DNA of 9,890 nt from an uncultured Eubacteriales bacterium (GTDB lineage Bacteria > Bacillota > Clostridia > UMGS1840): positions 1 through 9,890 of the forward strand of contig USLP01000028.1 of the NCBI GenBank assembly GCA_900555525.1, written 5' to 3'. The notes below the pieces were generated by a model. That model had not been told where the DNA came from. It was given only the letters and a program-made list of their open reading frames with translations, and did no database searches. This document shows positions 1 through 6,639 of the stretch, in pieces (position 1 is the first letter of the stretch; the number at the start of each line of letters is the position of its first letter). A program made the position numbers and the translations under genes.

Positions 1-358
1 TCAGCTCGCCCGCCGCTTTATTCGTAAACGTTATTGCCATGATATGATACGGAGATATAGGCTTATACTTTAAGAAAAAGCTTTCCTCCTCCGTAAGTTC
101 GGAAATGCTCTTTTTGCTCATCGCATTAAGCTTGTCCCGAGTAAGTTCTTCGGGAAGATAGTCCGTTTCATACGAATTTCCGTATTTTATCATCTACTCT
201 CTTCTCGCTATAAGAGTTGTCGTTTTTCCGCTTCCTGCGCCAGCAAGTATAAGCACGGGACCTTCCGTGCAAAAGCAAGCCTCCGCCTGTGCGGAATTAA
301 GATAAGAAAAATCTTCTTCTATAAGCCGTTTCTTGAGTTGTCTGAATTCATTTTCCAT
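1..358 (-). pseudogene. pcrA: PcrA/UvrD-type SF1A DNA helicase, 5' part, interrupted by an in-frame TAG; runs off the left edge
   Basis: This is the N-terminal part of a 3'->5' ATP-dependent helicase of the PcrA/UvrD family, which acts in excision repair and in removing protein roadblocks. Seen: a Q-motif-like LNSAQAEA, then GPVLILAGAGSGKTTTLIARR with Walker A Lys45, then motif Ia as AITFTNKAAGEL at the window edge. Codon 55 (194-196) is TAG, and the same frame then runs open for 64 codons starting MIKYGNSYETDYLPEEL. Relatives usually have an aromatic or hydrophobic residue where the TAG falls (pattern R-x-Y-M/I-I), so one base change from a Tyr codon explains it. About 30 extra residues separate motif I from Ia compared with Bacillus-type PcrA. 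I chose the ATG at 358 because AAGGA lies 8 nt upstream; an in-frame ATG at 382 has no good ribosome site. If the stop is real, the product is 54 residues with no helicase activity. A base-call error would restore an ordinary gene. Family identity is strong; PcrA versus a UvrD paralogue cannot be settled from this fragment. Confidence 0.8.
194..196 (-). other. In-frame amber (TAG) codon inside the helicase gene
   Basis: The codons read AGA AGA GAG TAG ATG ATA AAA TAC. Conserved helicase sequence lies on both sides in one frame, so no base is gained or lost. An ATG follows the TAG at once, with the purine-rich AGAAGAGAG just upstream, so translational restart is possible on paper. A restarted product would lack Walker A. 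Confidence 0.9.
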
Positions 359-366
359 TTTTATTT

Positions 367-371
367 TCCTT
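367..371 (-). promoter_or_regulatory. Ribosome binding site that sets the helicase start at 358
   Basis: AAGGA lies 8 nt before the ATG at 356-358, in the context AGAAAAGGAAAATAAAA-ATG. This favours the inner ATG over the one at 380-382, which is preceded only by GGTGAATGT. Confidence 0.6.
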
Positions 372-387
372 TTCTCATACATTCACC

Positions 388-411
388 GAGGCAAGCGTTG
401 CCGCTTGCCTC
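388..411 (-). terminator. Perfect 10-bp hairpin with GNRA loop between the second foldase gene and the helicase gene; possible terminator or RNA processing/stability element
   Basis: On the minus strand GAGGCAAGCG pairs perfectly with CGCTTGCCTC around a GCAA tetraloop, a GNRA type closed by a G-C pair. It begins 7 nt after the TAA of the second foldase gene. Seven of the ten stem pairs are G-C. The 3' side continues GGTGAATG with no U-tract, so it is not a canonical intrinsic terminator. It could weaken read-through into the helicase gene or protect the 3' end of the foldase mRNA. The opposite strand forms a UUGC loop followed by AAATTTATT, which is also a poor terminator. No convincing promoter is visible in this gap, so the helicase gene may depend on read-through. 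Confidence 0.4.
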
Positions 412-418
412 AAATTTA

Positions 419-1486
419 TTAATATAATATTCCTTCTATTGCGTATAACTGTGAGTAATCCGCTTTTACTTCCATTTTATCTTTTGTTTCCTTCAATATT
501 TCCTGAAAAGCTTTTGTTTTGATTGCCGAGGTTATGTTATCTTTGTTTGCTTCAAGGTCTTTGTCTATGTCAAGCGGTATTCTTTTTATAATATGATAGC
601 CGTAAGATGTTTCAACAATATCGGATATTTCATTATCTTTAAGATTTTTTGCAGCTTCATAAAATTCCGTTACCATATCGCCTTCTTTAAAAACATAGCC
701 GTCAGGCTGGCTTTTCGAACCTTCGTCCTCCGTTTCGGCTTCCATAACCTCTTTAAAGTCTTTACCGCCCTCCTTGACCTCCTTCAAAATCGCTTCTATT
801 TTATCATGTGCGGCTTTCTTTTCGTCTTCGGAAAGCGGGGCATTTGTATTTTTGTCAATAGTCATTTTCAAAATGTGCTGTGCTTTGATATAATTCTCTT
901 TGAAATATTCCTTGATTTTATCATCGGAAATATTCATTCTTTCATCATTGTCGATATACTGCTGCGCATATTTTTCATATGTCATCTGCTTTTTCATATA
1001 TGACGTAATCGTTTCCTCGGTTATACCGTAGGTTGAAAGATAATGTTCAAGTGCATCTCTCATGCCGTCCTGCGAAAGCTCTGCCTTTACTTCATCATCC
1101 GTTACTTCGATGCCTTTTTCATTAGCTGTTTTCATCATAGCTACAAGACCGATATATCCGTCAAGAGCGTTATCATAAAAGCTGTCTTTAAGCTTAACGC
1201 CGTCTTGGTCTCTGTCCCAAAATGCTTTCTTCTCCTCAGCGGTAGCTTCAGACATCTGGTTTTGGCTGTATATGCTTTCGCAATACTGTGCAAGATAAAA
1301 CTTAATTTCGCCGACTGTAATATCTTCACCGCTTACCTCCGCAATTATACCGTCTGAAAGCTTGACATCCTCATACTTGGGGGGTTGCATATTGTCGGAA
1401 TTTGTTTTCTCTTCTTTTTTTCCGCATGCCGTAAACATACTTGCCGTCATGATTAGTGTTAATAACACTGCTGTGATTTTTTTCAT
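419..1486 (-). CDS. Parvulin-type peptidyl-prolyl cis-trans isomerase lipoprotein (PrsA-like foldase), second of a tandem pair
   Basis: Predicted extracytoplasmic membrane-anchored foldase of 355 residues that speeds proline isomerisation in exported proteins. Seen: a Lys-Lys N-terminus, a hydrophobic segment (about residues 5-18) and a lipobox-like F-T-A-C with the lipidated Cys at 21 (Phe at -3 is less usual), then a charged linker. A helical SurA/PrsA-type N-domain covers about 45-195. The parvulin domain covers about 200-301: NYIKAQHIL with His204, DGYVFKEGDMVTEFYEAA, and ETSYGYHIIKR with His298; both histidines are conserved in the family. The usual GGDLG turn is replaced by PDGYV, also seen in its neighbour. 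A helical tail follows. The ATG at 1486 has a modest purine-rich ribosome site (GAAAGGCAGAAAGAAAA). The gene starts 22 nt after the upstream paralogue, so the two are probably co-transcribed. Stop is TAA. The natural clients are unknown. Confidence is high for family, lower for equivalence to prsA. Confidence 0.92.
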   Translation of the reverse strand: MKKITAVLLTLIMTASMFTACGKKEEKTNSDNMQPPKYEDVKLSDGIIAEVSGEDITVGEIKFYLAQYCESIYSQNQMSEATAEEKKAFWDRDQDGVKLKDSFYDNALDGYIGLVAMMKTANEKGIEVTDDEVKAELSQDGMRDALEHYLSTYGITEETITSYMKKQMTYEKYAQQYIDNDERMNISDDKIKEYFKENYIKAQHILKMTIDKNTNAPLSEDEKKAAHDKIEAILKEVKEGGKDFKEVMEAETEDEGSKSQPDGYVFKEGDMVTEFYEAAKNLKDNEISDIVETSYGYHIIKRIPLDIDKDLEANKDNITSAIKTKAFQEILKETKDKMEVKADYSQLYAIEGILY

Positions 1487-1508
1487 TTTTCTTTCTGCCT
1501 TTCGTTTT

Positions 1509-2510
1509 TTAATTATCTGTATTAACAGTGATTCCGTTTAATTGGGAGTCATCTTGTTTAACATCGTATTTTGTTTTCAAATCTTCTGCGAATTTATCGG
1601 TATAATCGTTTTTGTATTTTGAAACGAGTTCATCTTTTTTTGCCGCCATATCGGTGTCTAAAAGCGCAACACGCTTTATAATATGGAAACCGTAGCTTGT
1701 TTCAACAATATCGGATATTCCGCCTACTTCTAAATTCTTTGCGGCATCATAAAATTCCGAAACCATTTCACCCTCTGTAAAGACATAGCCGTTTGGCGCT
1801 GATTGAAGTCCCGGGTCTTGAGAATTTTCCATCATAAGCTCATCGAAATCCTCGCCTTTTTTCACTTTATTAAGTAAATCCTCCGCTTTTTTTCTTGTTT
1901 CTTCGATTTTATCTGCCGAATATTTTTCACCCGTACTCATATCGGTGGTCAAGAGCAAAATATGCTTTGCCTTTATATAATTGTTTTTAAAAAGTTCTGT
2001 GAGTTTGCTTTCATCGGGAGTGAACTCCTCCTTTTTTTCAAGCACTCTTGCGACATACTTTTGATACAGTATTTGCTTGCGTACAACTTTTTTAACGGAA
2101 TCGGTCGAAATACCGTAAGTATTTTTATATTTCTTAAGGTCGTCCTGCGGATATGCGGAATTCATTCTCGCCTTTACCTCACTTGAAGAAGCAGTTATAC
2201 CCTCGTCCTTGCAGGCTTGAGCAAATACGGCATAATTAATAAGGTATTCCGCCGCATTTTCTTTTATAACATCGGCAGGCTTTTTGCCGTCAACATCGGT
2301 ATTCCAGTAGTCCTGCTTTTCGGAATCGGACATTCCTTCCATTTGTTTTTTGATATTTTCCGTACTTTGAGCCGTCAAAAAGGCAACCTCGCCCACGCTG
2401 ACCGTTTCTTCGCCCACAGTTGCGAAAACCTCCGCATCAGTTCCTGACGAACACGAAGAAATCAAAAGAGATAAAATGAGCATAAGCGCCGCCGCTTTAA
2501 TTTTTTTCAA
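1509..2510 (-). CDS. Parvulin-type peptidyl-prolyl cis-trans isomerase lipoprotein (PrsA-like foldase), first of a tandem pair, TTG start
   Basis: Predicted lipid-anchored foldase of 333 residues, paralogous to the gene just downstream. Seen from the TTG at 2510: KKIK, a hydrophobic segment (about residues 6-17), and the lipobox I-S-S-C with Cys20. An N-domain holds VSVGEVAFLTAQS and a YWNTDVDGKKPADV segment that parallels FWDRDQDGVKLKDS in the neighbour. The parvulin domain covers about 179-279: NYIKAKHILLL with His183, NGYVFTEGEMVSEFYDAA, and ETSYGFHIIKR with His276. TTG is chosen because GAGGTGG sits 5 nt upstream and the signal peptide then begins properly with Lys-Lys. The in-frame ATG at 2561 lies between the -35 and -10 of the promoter and cannot be the start. 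A GTG at 2519 overlaps the ribosome site. A strong promoter directly upstream suggests the pair has its own expression despite following mfd. Stop is TAA. Confidence 0.92.
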   Translation of the reverse strand: MKKIKAAALMLILSLLISSCSSGTDAEVFATVGEETVSVGEVAFLTAQSTENIKKQMEGMSDSEKQDYWNTDVDGKKPADVIKENAAEYLINYAVFAQACKDEGITASSSEVKARMNSAYPQDDLKKYKNTYGISTDSVKKVVRKQILYQKYVARVLEKKEEFTPDESKLTELFKNNYIKAKHILLLTTDMSTGEKYSADKIEETRKKAEDLLNKVKKGEDFDELMMENSQDPGLQSAPNGYVFTEGEMVSEFYDAAKNLEVGGISDIVETSYGFHIIKRVALLDTDMAAKKDELVSKYKNDYTDKFAEDLKTKYDVKQDDSQLNGITVNTDN

Positions 2511-2515
2511 AAATA

Positions 2516-2522
2516 CCACCTC
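2516..2522 (-). promoter_or_regulatory. Ribosome binding site that sets the TTG start of the first foldase gene
   Basis: GAGGTGG, with TATTT between it and the TTG at 2508-2510. It is a near-consensus Shine-Dalgarno at suitable distance and the main reason for preferring TTG over the upstream in-frame GTG or ATG. Confidence 0.75.
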
Positions 2523-2549
2523 GTTCTTTTTTCCGTATATATTTATTCT

Positions 2550-2578
2550 ATTATACAACATTTTTGCAAAAATTGCAA
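2550..2578 (-). promoter_or_regulatory. Sigma-A-type promoter for the tandem foldase genes
   Basis: TTGCAA (-35, 2573-2578; four of six consensus bases), a 17-bp spacer, and TATAAT (-10, 2550-2555; perfect). Transcription should start near 2543, leaving a leader of roughly 33 nt before the TTG. The spacer contains the 12-bp palindrome TTTTTGCAAAAA (2561-2572). The promoter lies wholly in the 76-nt gap after mfd. Confidence 0.8.
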
Positions 2579-2586
2579 TGCTTTTT

Positions 2587-5500
2587 CTAATTGTAACAAA
2601 GATTTAATATTTTTTCCAAAAATTCCATAATTTCTTTTGCTTTGTCAAGCGTAACGGTTTTCAATGAAAAATAAGGTTTTGCGCCTGCTCCGAAAAGGAT
2701 TTTACCCTTATATTTTCTGTCCGCACTCAAAACGGATTTTACAAATTCGTTTGTAATTTCAGTCATTTTAAAAGTTACGGTACCCGAAAACTCTCCAACG
2801 TCATATATATTTATTTTCTCGCAAAGCGTTCTTATATATGAAATATAAATAAGATTGAGCGTTTCCTTGGGGATTTTTGAAAATCTGTCTTGAAGCTCGT
2901 TTTCAAGCTCTGACATATCGTCTTTATTTTCGATAAGCGATATTTTTTTGTAAATTTCAAGCTTTGTATTATGATCGGAAATATACGTATCGGGTATAAA
3001 TGCGGAGACCTTAAGGTCAACCTGGCAGGCGGTTTTCGGCTTAACCGTTTCGCCCCTGCGTTCTTTTACAGCCTCGTCCAAAAGCTGTAAATACATATCG
3101 TATCCGACAGCGCCCATATGACCGTGCTGTTCCGCTCCCAAAATGTTGCCCGCACCTCTGATTTCCAAATCTCTGACAGCGATTTTAAATCCCGAACCAA
3201 ATTCGGTAAAGCCTTTTATGGCACGCAGTCTCTTTTCGGAAATTTCCGAAATGCTTTTGTTTTGTCTGTACGTCAAGTAACAATAAGCAAGTCTTGACGA
3301 ACGTCCTACTCTTCCGCGCAGCTGATAAAGCTGCGAAAGACCGAAATAATCGGCATTTTCTATAATCATCGTATTAACGTTCGGAATATCGATACCGGTT
3401 TCGATAATAGTTGTGCAGACGAGTATATCAACCTCTCCCAAAGACATTCTGTAAAAAATATCCTCCATTTGCTCTCTTGAAAGCTTGCCATGAGCCACTT
3501 CGACGGTTTTATCGGGGAACATATCGCTTATTTTCTTTGCGGCGGAATATATGCTGTCTACTCTGTTATAGATATAAAACACCTGTCCGTTACGCATAAG
3601 CTCTTTTTTTATTGCGTCATATACGACAGCGGGGTTATATTCCATAACGTATGTTCTTACAGGGTGTCTGTCGCAGGGCGGTTCCTTTAGGGTAGAAACG
3701 TCTCGGATTCCCATCATAGCCATATTAAGCGTACGTGGTATCGGTGTTGCGCTTAATGTAAGAATATCGATTCCCGTTTTCATTTCTTTGATTTTTTCTT
3801 TATGGCGAACGCCGAAACGCTGTTCCTCATCGATTATGAGAAGCCCCAAATCCTTAAATTCAACATCTTTCGAAAGCAGGCGATGCGTACCTATAACTAT
3901 ATCACATTCACCGCTTTTAAGCTGTTTTATCGTTTCTGAAATTTCTTTCTTTGAACAAAATCTCGATAAGTGGCGAACATTTACGCTAAAATCGCTCATA
4001 CGTTTTATAAAGGTATTGTAATGCTGATTTGCAAGTACGGTTGTAGGCGCTAAATACGCAACCTGTTTACCGCTCAAAACCGCTTTAAAAGCGGCACGCA
4101 TGGCTATTTCAGTCTTTCCGTAGCCGACATCACCGCAGACAAGTCTGTCCATGGGTTTATCGCTTTCCATATCCTTTTTCACTTCATCGATACAATTAAG
4201 CTGGTCGGCTGTTTCCTCATATGGGAATGTGCGTTCAAACTGCATTTGCAAATCGTCATCGGGAAGATATCTAAAGCCCTGCGCCAACTCTCTTTTTTTA
4301 TAAAGCTCTATAAGCTTATCCGCAAGGTCGGCACAGCTTTTTTTGACGCTTCTTTTTACTTTATCAAATTCCGCACCGCCAAGCCTGTTTAAACGTACGG
4401 TTTTTTCTTCCGCACCGATATATTTATAAAGTGTATTAAGCTGGTTTACAGGGATATAAAGATAATCGTCGCCGAAATATTTTATTTTTATTAAGTCTTT
4501 TTGCTCGTTTTCTATTTTTAGTCTCGCAATGCCCAAATATTCGCCGATACCGTGAACAGGGTGGACAACATAGTCTCCAACCGCAAGGTCGGAAAAATTC
4601 ATGATTGCATTTTCGTTTTTTACAGCCTTATGCTTTTTTGGCTTGCGTTCGTTCATATATATATCGGAGAAAAACGCAAATTTCAAATCGGGATATGAAA
4701 AGCCTTCGTTAAATCCGCTTTTCGGGAGTATATGCACTCCTTTCTTTACTTCGGAAAATTCCACAGACACGGGAGCGGTTATATCATAATTTGAAAGCGT
4801 AAACGAAAGCCTCTGTGCTTTTTGTTCACTTCTTCCGGGAATAAGCACAAAATAACCGTCATTCAAATAATCGTTTATCTCCTCCGAAAATGTATTCATG
4901 CTTCTTGAAGATGAAAAAATCTCTTTGACGGGGATTTCAACACGTTTTTTGGGAATTTTGTGCGCAAAATTATCTCGTATAAAGCCAAAATGAACTACTG
5001 TGTTTCGGTAAAGCTTCAAAAAATCGTCTATAGGACTTTTGAAAAATTCCGCATTTTCTTTTATAACTGTTCCTTTAGATACCAAATCTACGATATATTC
5101 GCTGTGCTCGGCATACATATTTTCCATATTTTCATATATTGCGTTCGGGTCATCGGCAAAGACGGAAAAATCGGAATCTATATAATCCGAAAGCATTGCC
5201 AAATCGTCCGAAATAAGCGGAAAATATCTGTCGTAGCAGTAAAGTCCTCCGTCAGTTAAAATTCTGTCTTTATCACGCTCCAAAGTTTCTTTTATTGCGC
5301 TGTTTTCCGATTTTTCCGAAAGCTTTTGCAGCTTTTCCGAAAGAATTTTAGGGTCGGAAACCATATATTCGCTTAAGTTTGTGATATAGGCTTCATCAAT
5401 TTTCTTTTCGGAAAGCTTTGTTATCGGGTCAAAAACTCTGATTGAATCAACCTCATCACCAAAAAATTCTATTCTGTACGGTTTATTTGACGTATACGGA

Positions 5501-6048
5501 AAAATGTCTGCAATTCCGCCTCGTATGCTATATTGCCCCTGAGCTTCGGTTACATCTGTTCTTTCATAGTAAGACAGCAATTCGCCAAGCTTTTTTGATG
5601 GAATTTCATCGCCGATTTTTATTGTAAAGCAATTTTTTTCTATAAGCTCTTTTTTCGGAACGGGCGTCAAAAAAGCATTGGGAGTCAGAATATAAAGTCC
5701 CTTTCGTTTGTTATAAAACGCTTCATAAAACATGATAAGCTCGCGTTTTTCGTTTTCGGATTTTGCATATATTTCATAATATACAAATTCGTGCGGATGC
5801 AAAAGATAGACGTCTATTCCGAAAAACTCCGCCATATTTCTGATTTTTTCCGCTTCATTTATATTTTTGCATACCAAAACAGACGGTTTATCCAGAGCGT
5901 ATGTCAATGACGCTGTTATATGCGTCATTGAACCGCTTGTCAAACCGTTTACAGAAACAATATTATTTTTTTTGTTTTCTTTAAGCTCATCTTTAAGCTC
6001 GCAAAAGGGTTTATACCCTTCAAGAATTTTATAAAAGCTTTTGTCCAT
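2587..6048 (-). CDS. mfd: Transcription-repair coupling factor Mfd
   Basis: A 1153-residue DNA translocase, normal length for Mfd. It displaces RNA polymerase stalled at lesions and recruits UvrA for nucleotide excision repair. Seen in order: a UvrB-like N-module with GGIADIFPY (about 173-184); the RNA-polymerase-interaction domain with VVHPVHGIGEYLGI (about 491-504); the SF2 translocase core with Walker A GDVGYGKTE (Lys645), DEEQRFG (Asp740), LSATPIPRTLNMAMMG (about 765) and QLRGRVGR (Gln909 to Arg916); the RecG-like TRG segment GAGNILGAEQHGHMGAVGYD (about 955-980); and a C-terminal regulatory domain (about 1000-1153). All key motifs are intact. The ATG at 6048 is preceded by GAAGG with 8 nt spacing, starts 12 nt after pth, and gives a normal N-terminus. 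Stop is TAG. No intrinsic terminator is evident downstream. The pth-mfd-foldase order is a familiar arrangement in Firmicutes. Confidence 0.98.
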   Translation of the reverse strand: MDKSFYKILEGYKPFCELKDELKENKKNNIVSVNGLTSGSMTHITASLTYALDKPSVLVCKNINEAEKIRNMAEFFGIDVYLLHPHEFVYYEIYAKSENEKRELIMFYEAFYNKRKGLYILTPNAFLTPVPKKELIEKNCFTIKIGDEIPSKKLGELLSYYERTDVTEAQGQYSIRGGIADIFPYTSNKPYRIEFFGDEVDSIRVFDPITKLSEKKIDEAYITNLSEYMVSDPKILSEKLQKLSEKSENSAIKETLERDKDRILTDGGLYCYDRYFPLISDDLAMLSDYIDSDFSVFADDPNAIYENMENMYAEHSEYIVDLVSKGTVIKENAEFFKSPIDDFLKLYRNTVVHFGFIRDNFAHKIPKKRVEIPVKEIFSSSRSMNTFSEEINDYLNDGYFVLIPGRSEQKAQRLSFTLSNYDITAPVSVEFSEVKKGVHILPKSGFNEGFSYPDLKFAFFSDIYMNERKPKKHKAVKNENAIMNFSDLAVGDYVVHPVHGIGEYLGIARLKIENEQKDLIKIKYFGDDYLYIPVNQLNTLYKYIGAEEKTVRLNRLGGAEFDKVKRSVKKSCADLADKLIELYKKRELAQGFRYLPDDDLQMQFERTFPYEETADQLNCIDEVKKDMESDKPMDRLVCGDVGYGKTEIAMRAAFKAVLSGKQVAYLAPTTVLANQHYNTFIKRMSDFSVNVRHLSRFCSKKEISETIKQLKSGECDIVIGTHRLLSKDVEFKDLGLLIIDEEQRFGVRHKEKIKEMKTGIDILTLSATPIPRTLNMAMMGIRDVSTLKEPPCDRHPVRTYVMEYNPAVVYDAIKKELMRNGQVFYIYNRVDSIYSAAKKISDMFPDKTVEVAHGKLSREQMEDIFYRMSLGEVDILVCTTIIETGIDIPNVNTMIIENADYFGLSQLYQLRGRVGRSSRLAYCYLTYRQNKSISEISEKRLRAIKGFTEFGSGFKIAVRDLEIRGAGNILGAEQHGHMGAVGYDMYLQLLDEAVKERRGETVKPKTACQVDLKVSAFIPDTYISDHNTKLEIYKKISLIENKDDMSELENELQDRFSKIPKETLNLIYISYIRTLCEKINIYDVGEFSGTVTFKMTEITNEFVKSVLSADRKYKGKILFGAGAKPYFSLKTVTLDKAKEIMEFLEKILNLCYN

Positions 6049-6059
6049 AATTTTTGCCT
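6046..6059 (-). repeat. 14-nt translation-start repeat, copy at mfd
   Basis: AGGCAAAAATTATG, identical to the pth copy at 6622-6635. The second foldase gene has a related GAAAGGCA upstream of its ATG, but the rest differs. Confidence 0.5.
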
Positions 6060-6060
6060 T

Positions 6061-6624
6061 CTATGAATTATATAAATTCATTGCTCTTGCGGTATCGCCG
6101 CCGATGATATATTCGGCGGCGGAAGCCGCGTTTTCAACGCTTTGTGAAAACTTTTTGAGTTCTTCCTTTGAAAATTCGTCCAAAACAAAGTCTGCAAGGT
6201 CTTTTTGTTTTAAAGCCTCTGTTCCGACTCCGAGTTTTATTCTTTTGAAATTATCCGCTCCGAGCAGATATATTATATTTTTTATGCCGTTATGTCCGCC
6301 GGCAGAACCTTTTTCTCGTATTCTCATTCTTCCCAGTTCAAGAGAAATATCATCAAAAACAACAAGAAGCCTGTCAATCGGGATTTTATAAAAATTCATA
6401 GCTTCAACAACGCTTGTACCGCTCAAATTCATAAATGTTGAAGGCTTTAAAAGAATAACCTTTTCGCCGTTTATCGTGCCGTCGCCGACAATGCCCTTGA
6501 ATTTTATTTTTTTCATGGGTATACCGTGCTTCATAGCAAAATAATCAATGAACATAAAGCCTGCGTTATGACGTGTATAATCATATTTTGCTCCGGGATT
6601 TCCAAGCCCTGTTATAAGATACAT
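6061..6624 (-). CDS. pth: Peptidyl-tRNA hydrolase
   Basis: Cytoplasmic esterase of 187 residues, typical for bacterial Pth, that releases tRNA from peptidyl-tRNAs dropped by the ribosome. Seen: the N-terminal signature LITGLGNPGAKYDYTRHNAG with Asn9 and catalytic His19, FMNLSG with Asn66, VVFDDISLELG with Asp91, and GSAGGHNGIKNI with Asn112. These match E. coli Asn10, His20, Asn68, Asp93 and Asn114. The ATG at 6624 has AAAGG with 8 nt spacing and starts 15 nt after recD2. The stop is TAG, followed by four codons and then the mfd ATG in the same frame. It is very likely co-transcribed with mfd and recD2. Confidence 0.98.
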   Translation of the reverse strand: MYLITGLGNPGAKYDYTRHNAGFMFIDYFAMKHGIPMKKIKFKGIVGDGTINGEKVILLKPSTFMNLSGTSVVEAMNFYKIPIDRLLVVFDDISLELGRMRIREKGSAGGHNGIKNIIYLLGADNFKRIKLGVGTEALKQKDLADFVLDEFSKEELKKFSQSVENAASAAEYIIGGDTARAMNLYNS

Positions 6625-6635
6625 AATTTTTGCCT
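6622..6635 (-). repeat. 14-nt translation-start repeat, copy at pth
   Basis: AGGCAAAAATTATG, containing the ribosome site and start codon of pth, is identical to the segment at 6046-6059 at the start of mfd. It may reflect a shared optimal initiation context or a small local duplication. Confidence 0.5.
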
Positions 6636-6639
6636 TTCA

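Noticed and set aside
1..358. Genome-wide UAG reassignment to a sense codon, or pyrrolysine use, to explain the helicase TAG
   Set aside because: TAG ends mfd, pth and tyrS exactly at their expected C-termini, so UAG works as a stop here. Pyrrolysine is otherwise largely confined to methylamine methyltransferases and has no known place in a helicase.
1..358. Frameshift in the helicase gene
   Set aside because: Conserved sequence continues in the same frame on both sides of the TAG, so no base has been inserted or lost there.
593..1003. 136-codon open frame on the plus strand (MIAVRCFNNIGYF...)
   Set aside because: It is antisense to the second foldase gene, rich in Phe, Ile and Cys from complementing Lys/Glu/Asp codons, and resembles no family. 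Other plus-strand frames in the window are of the same kind.
2511..2561. N-terminal extension of the first foldase beginning at the ATG at 2561
   Set aside because: That ATG lies between the -35 and -10 elements, and the extension would put charged residues ahead of a good lipoprotein signal that starts at TTG 2510.
2550..2589. Possible intrinsic terminator after mfd
   Set aside because: The sequence has AT-only palindromes and no GC-rich stem followed by a U-tract. The best-supported element here is the foldase promoter.
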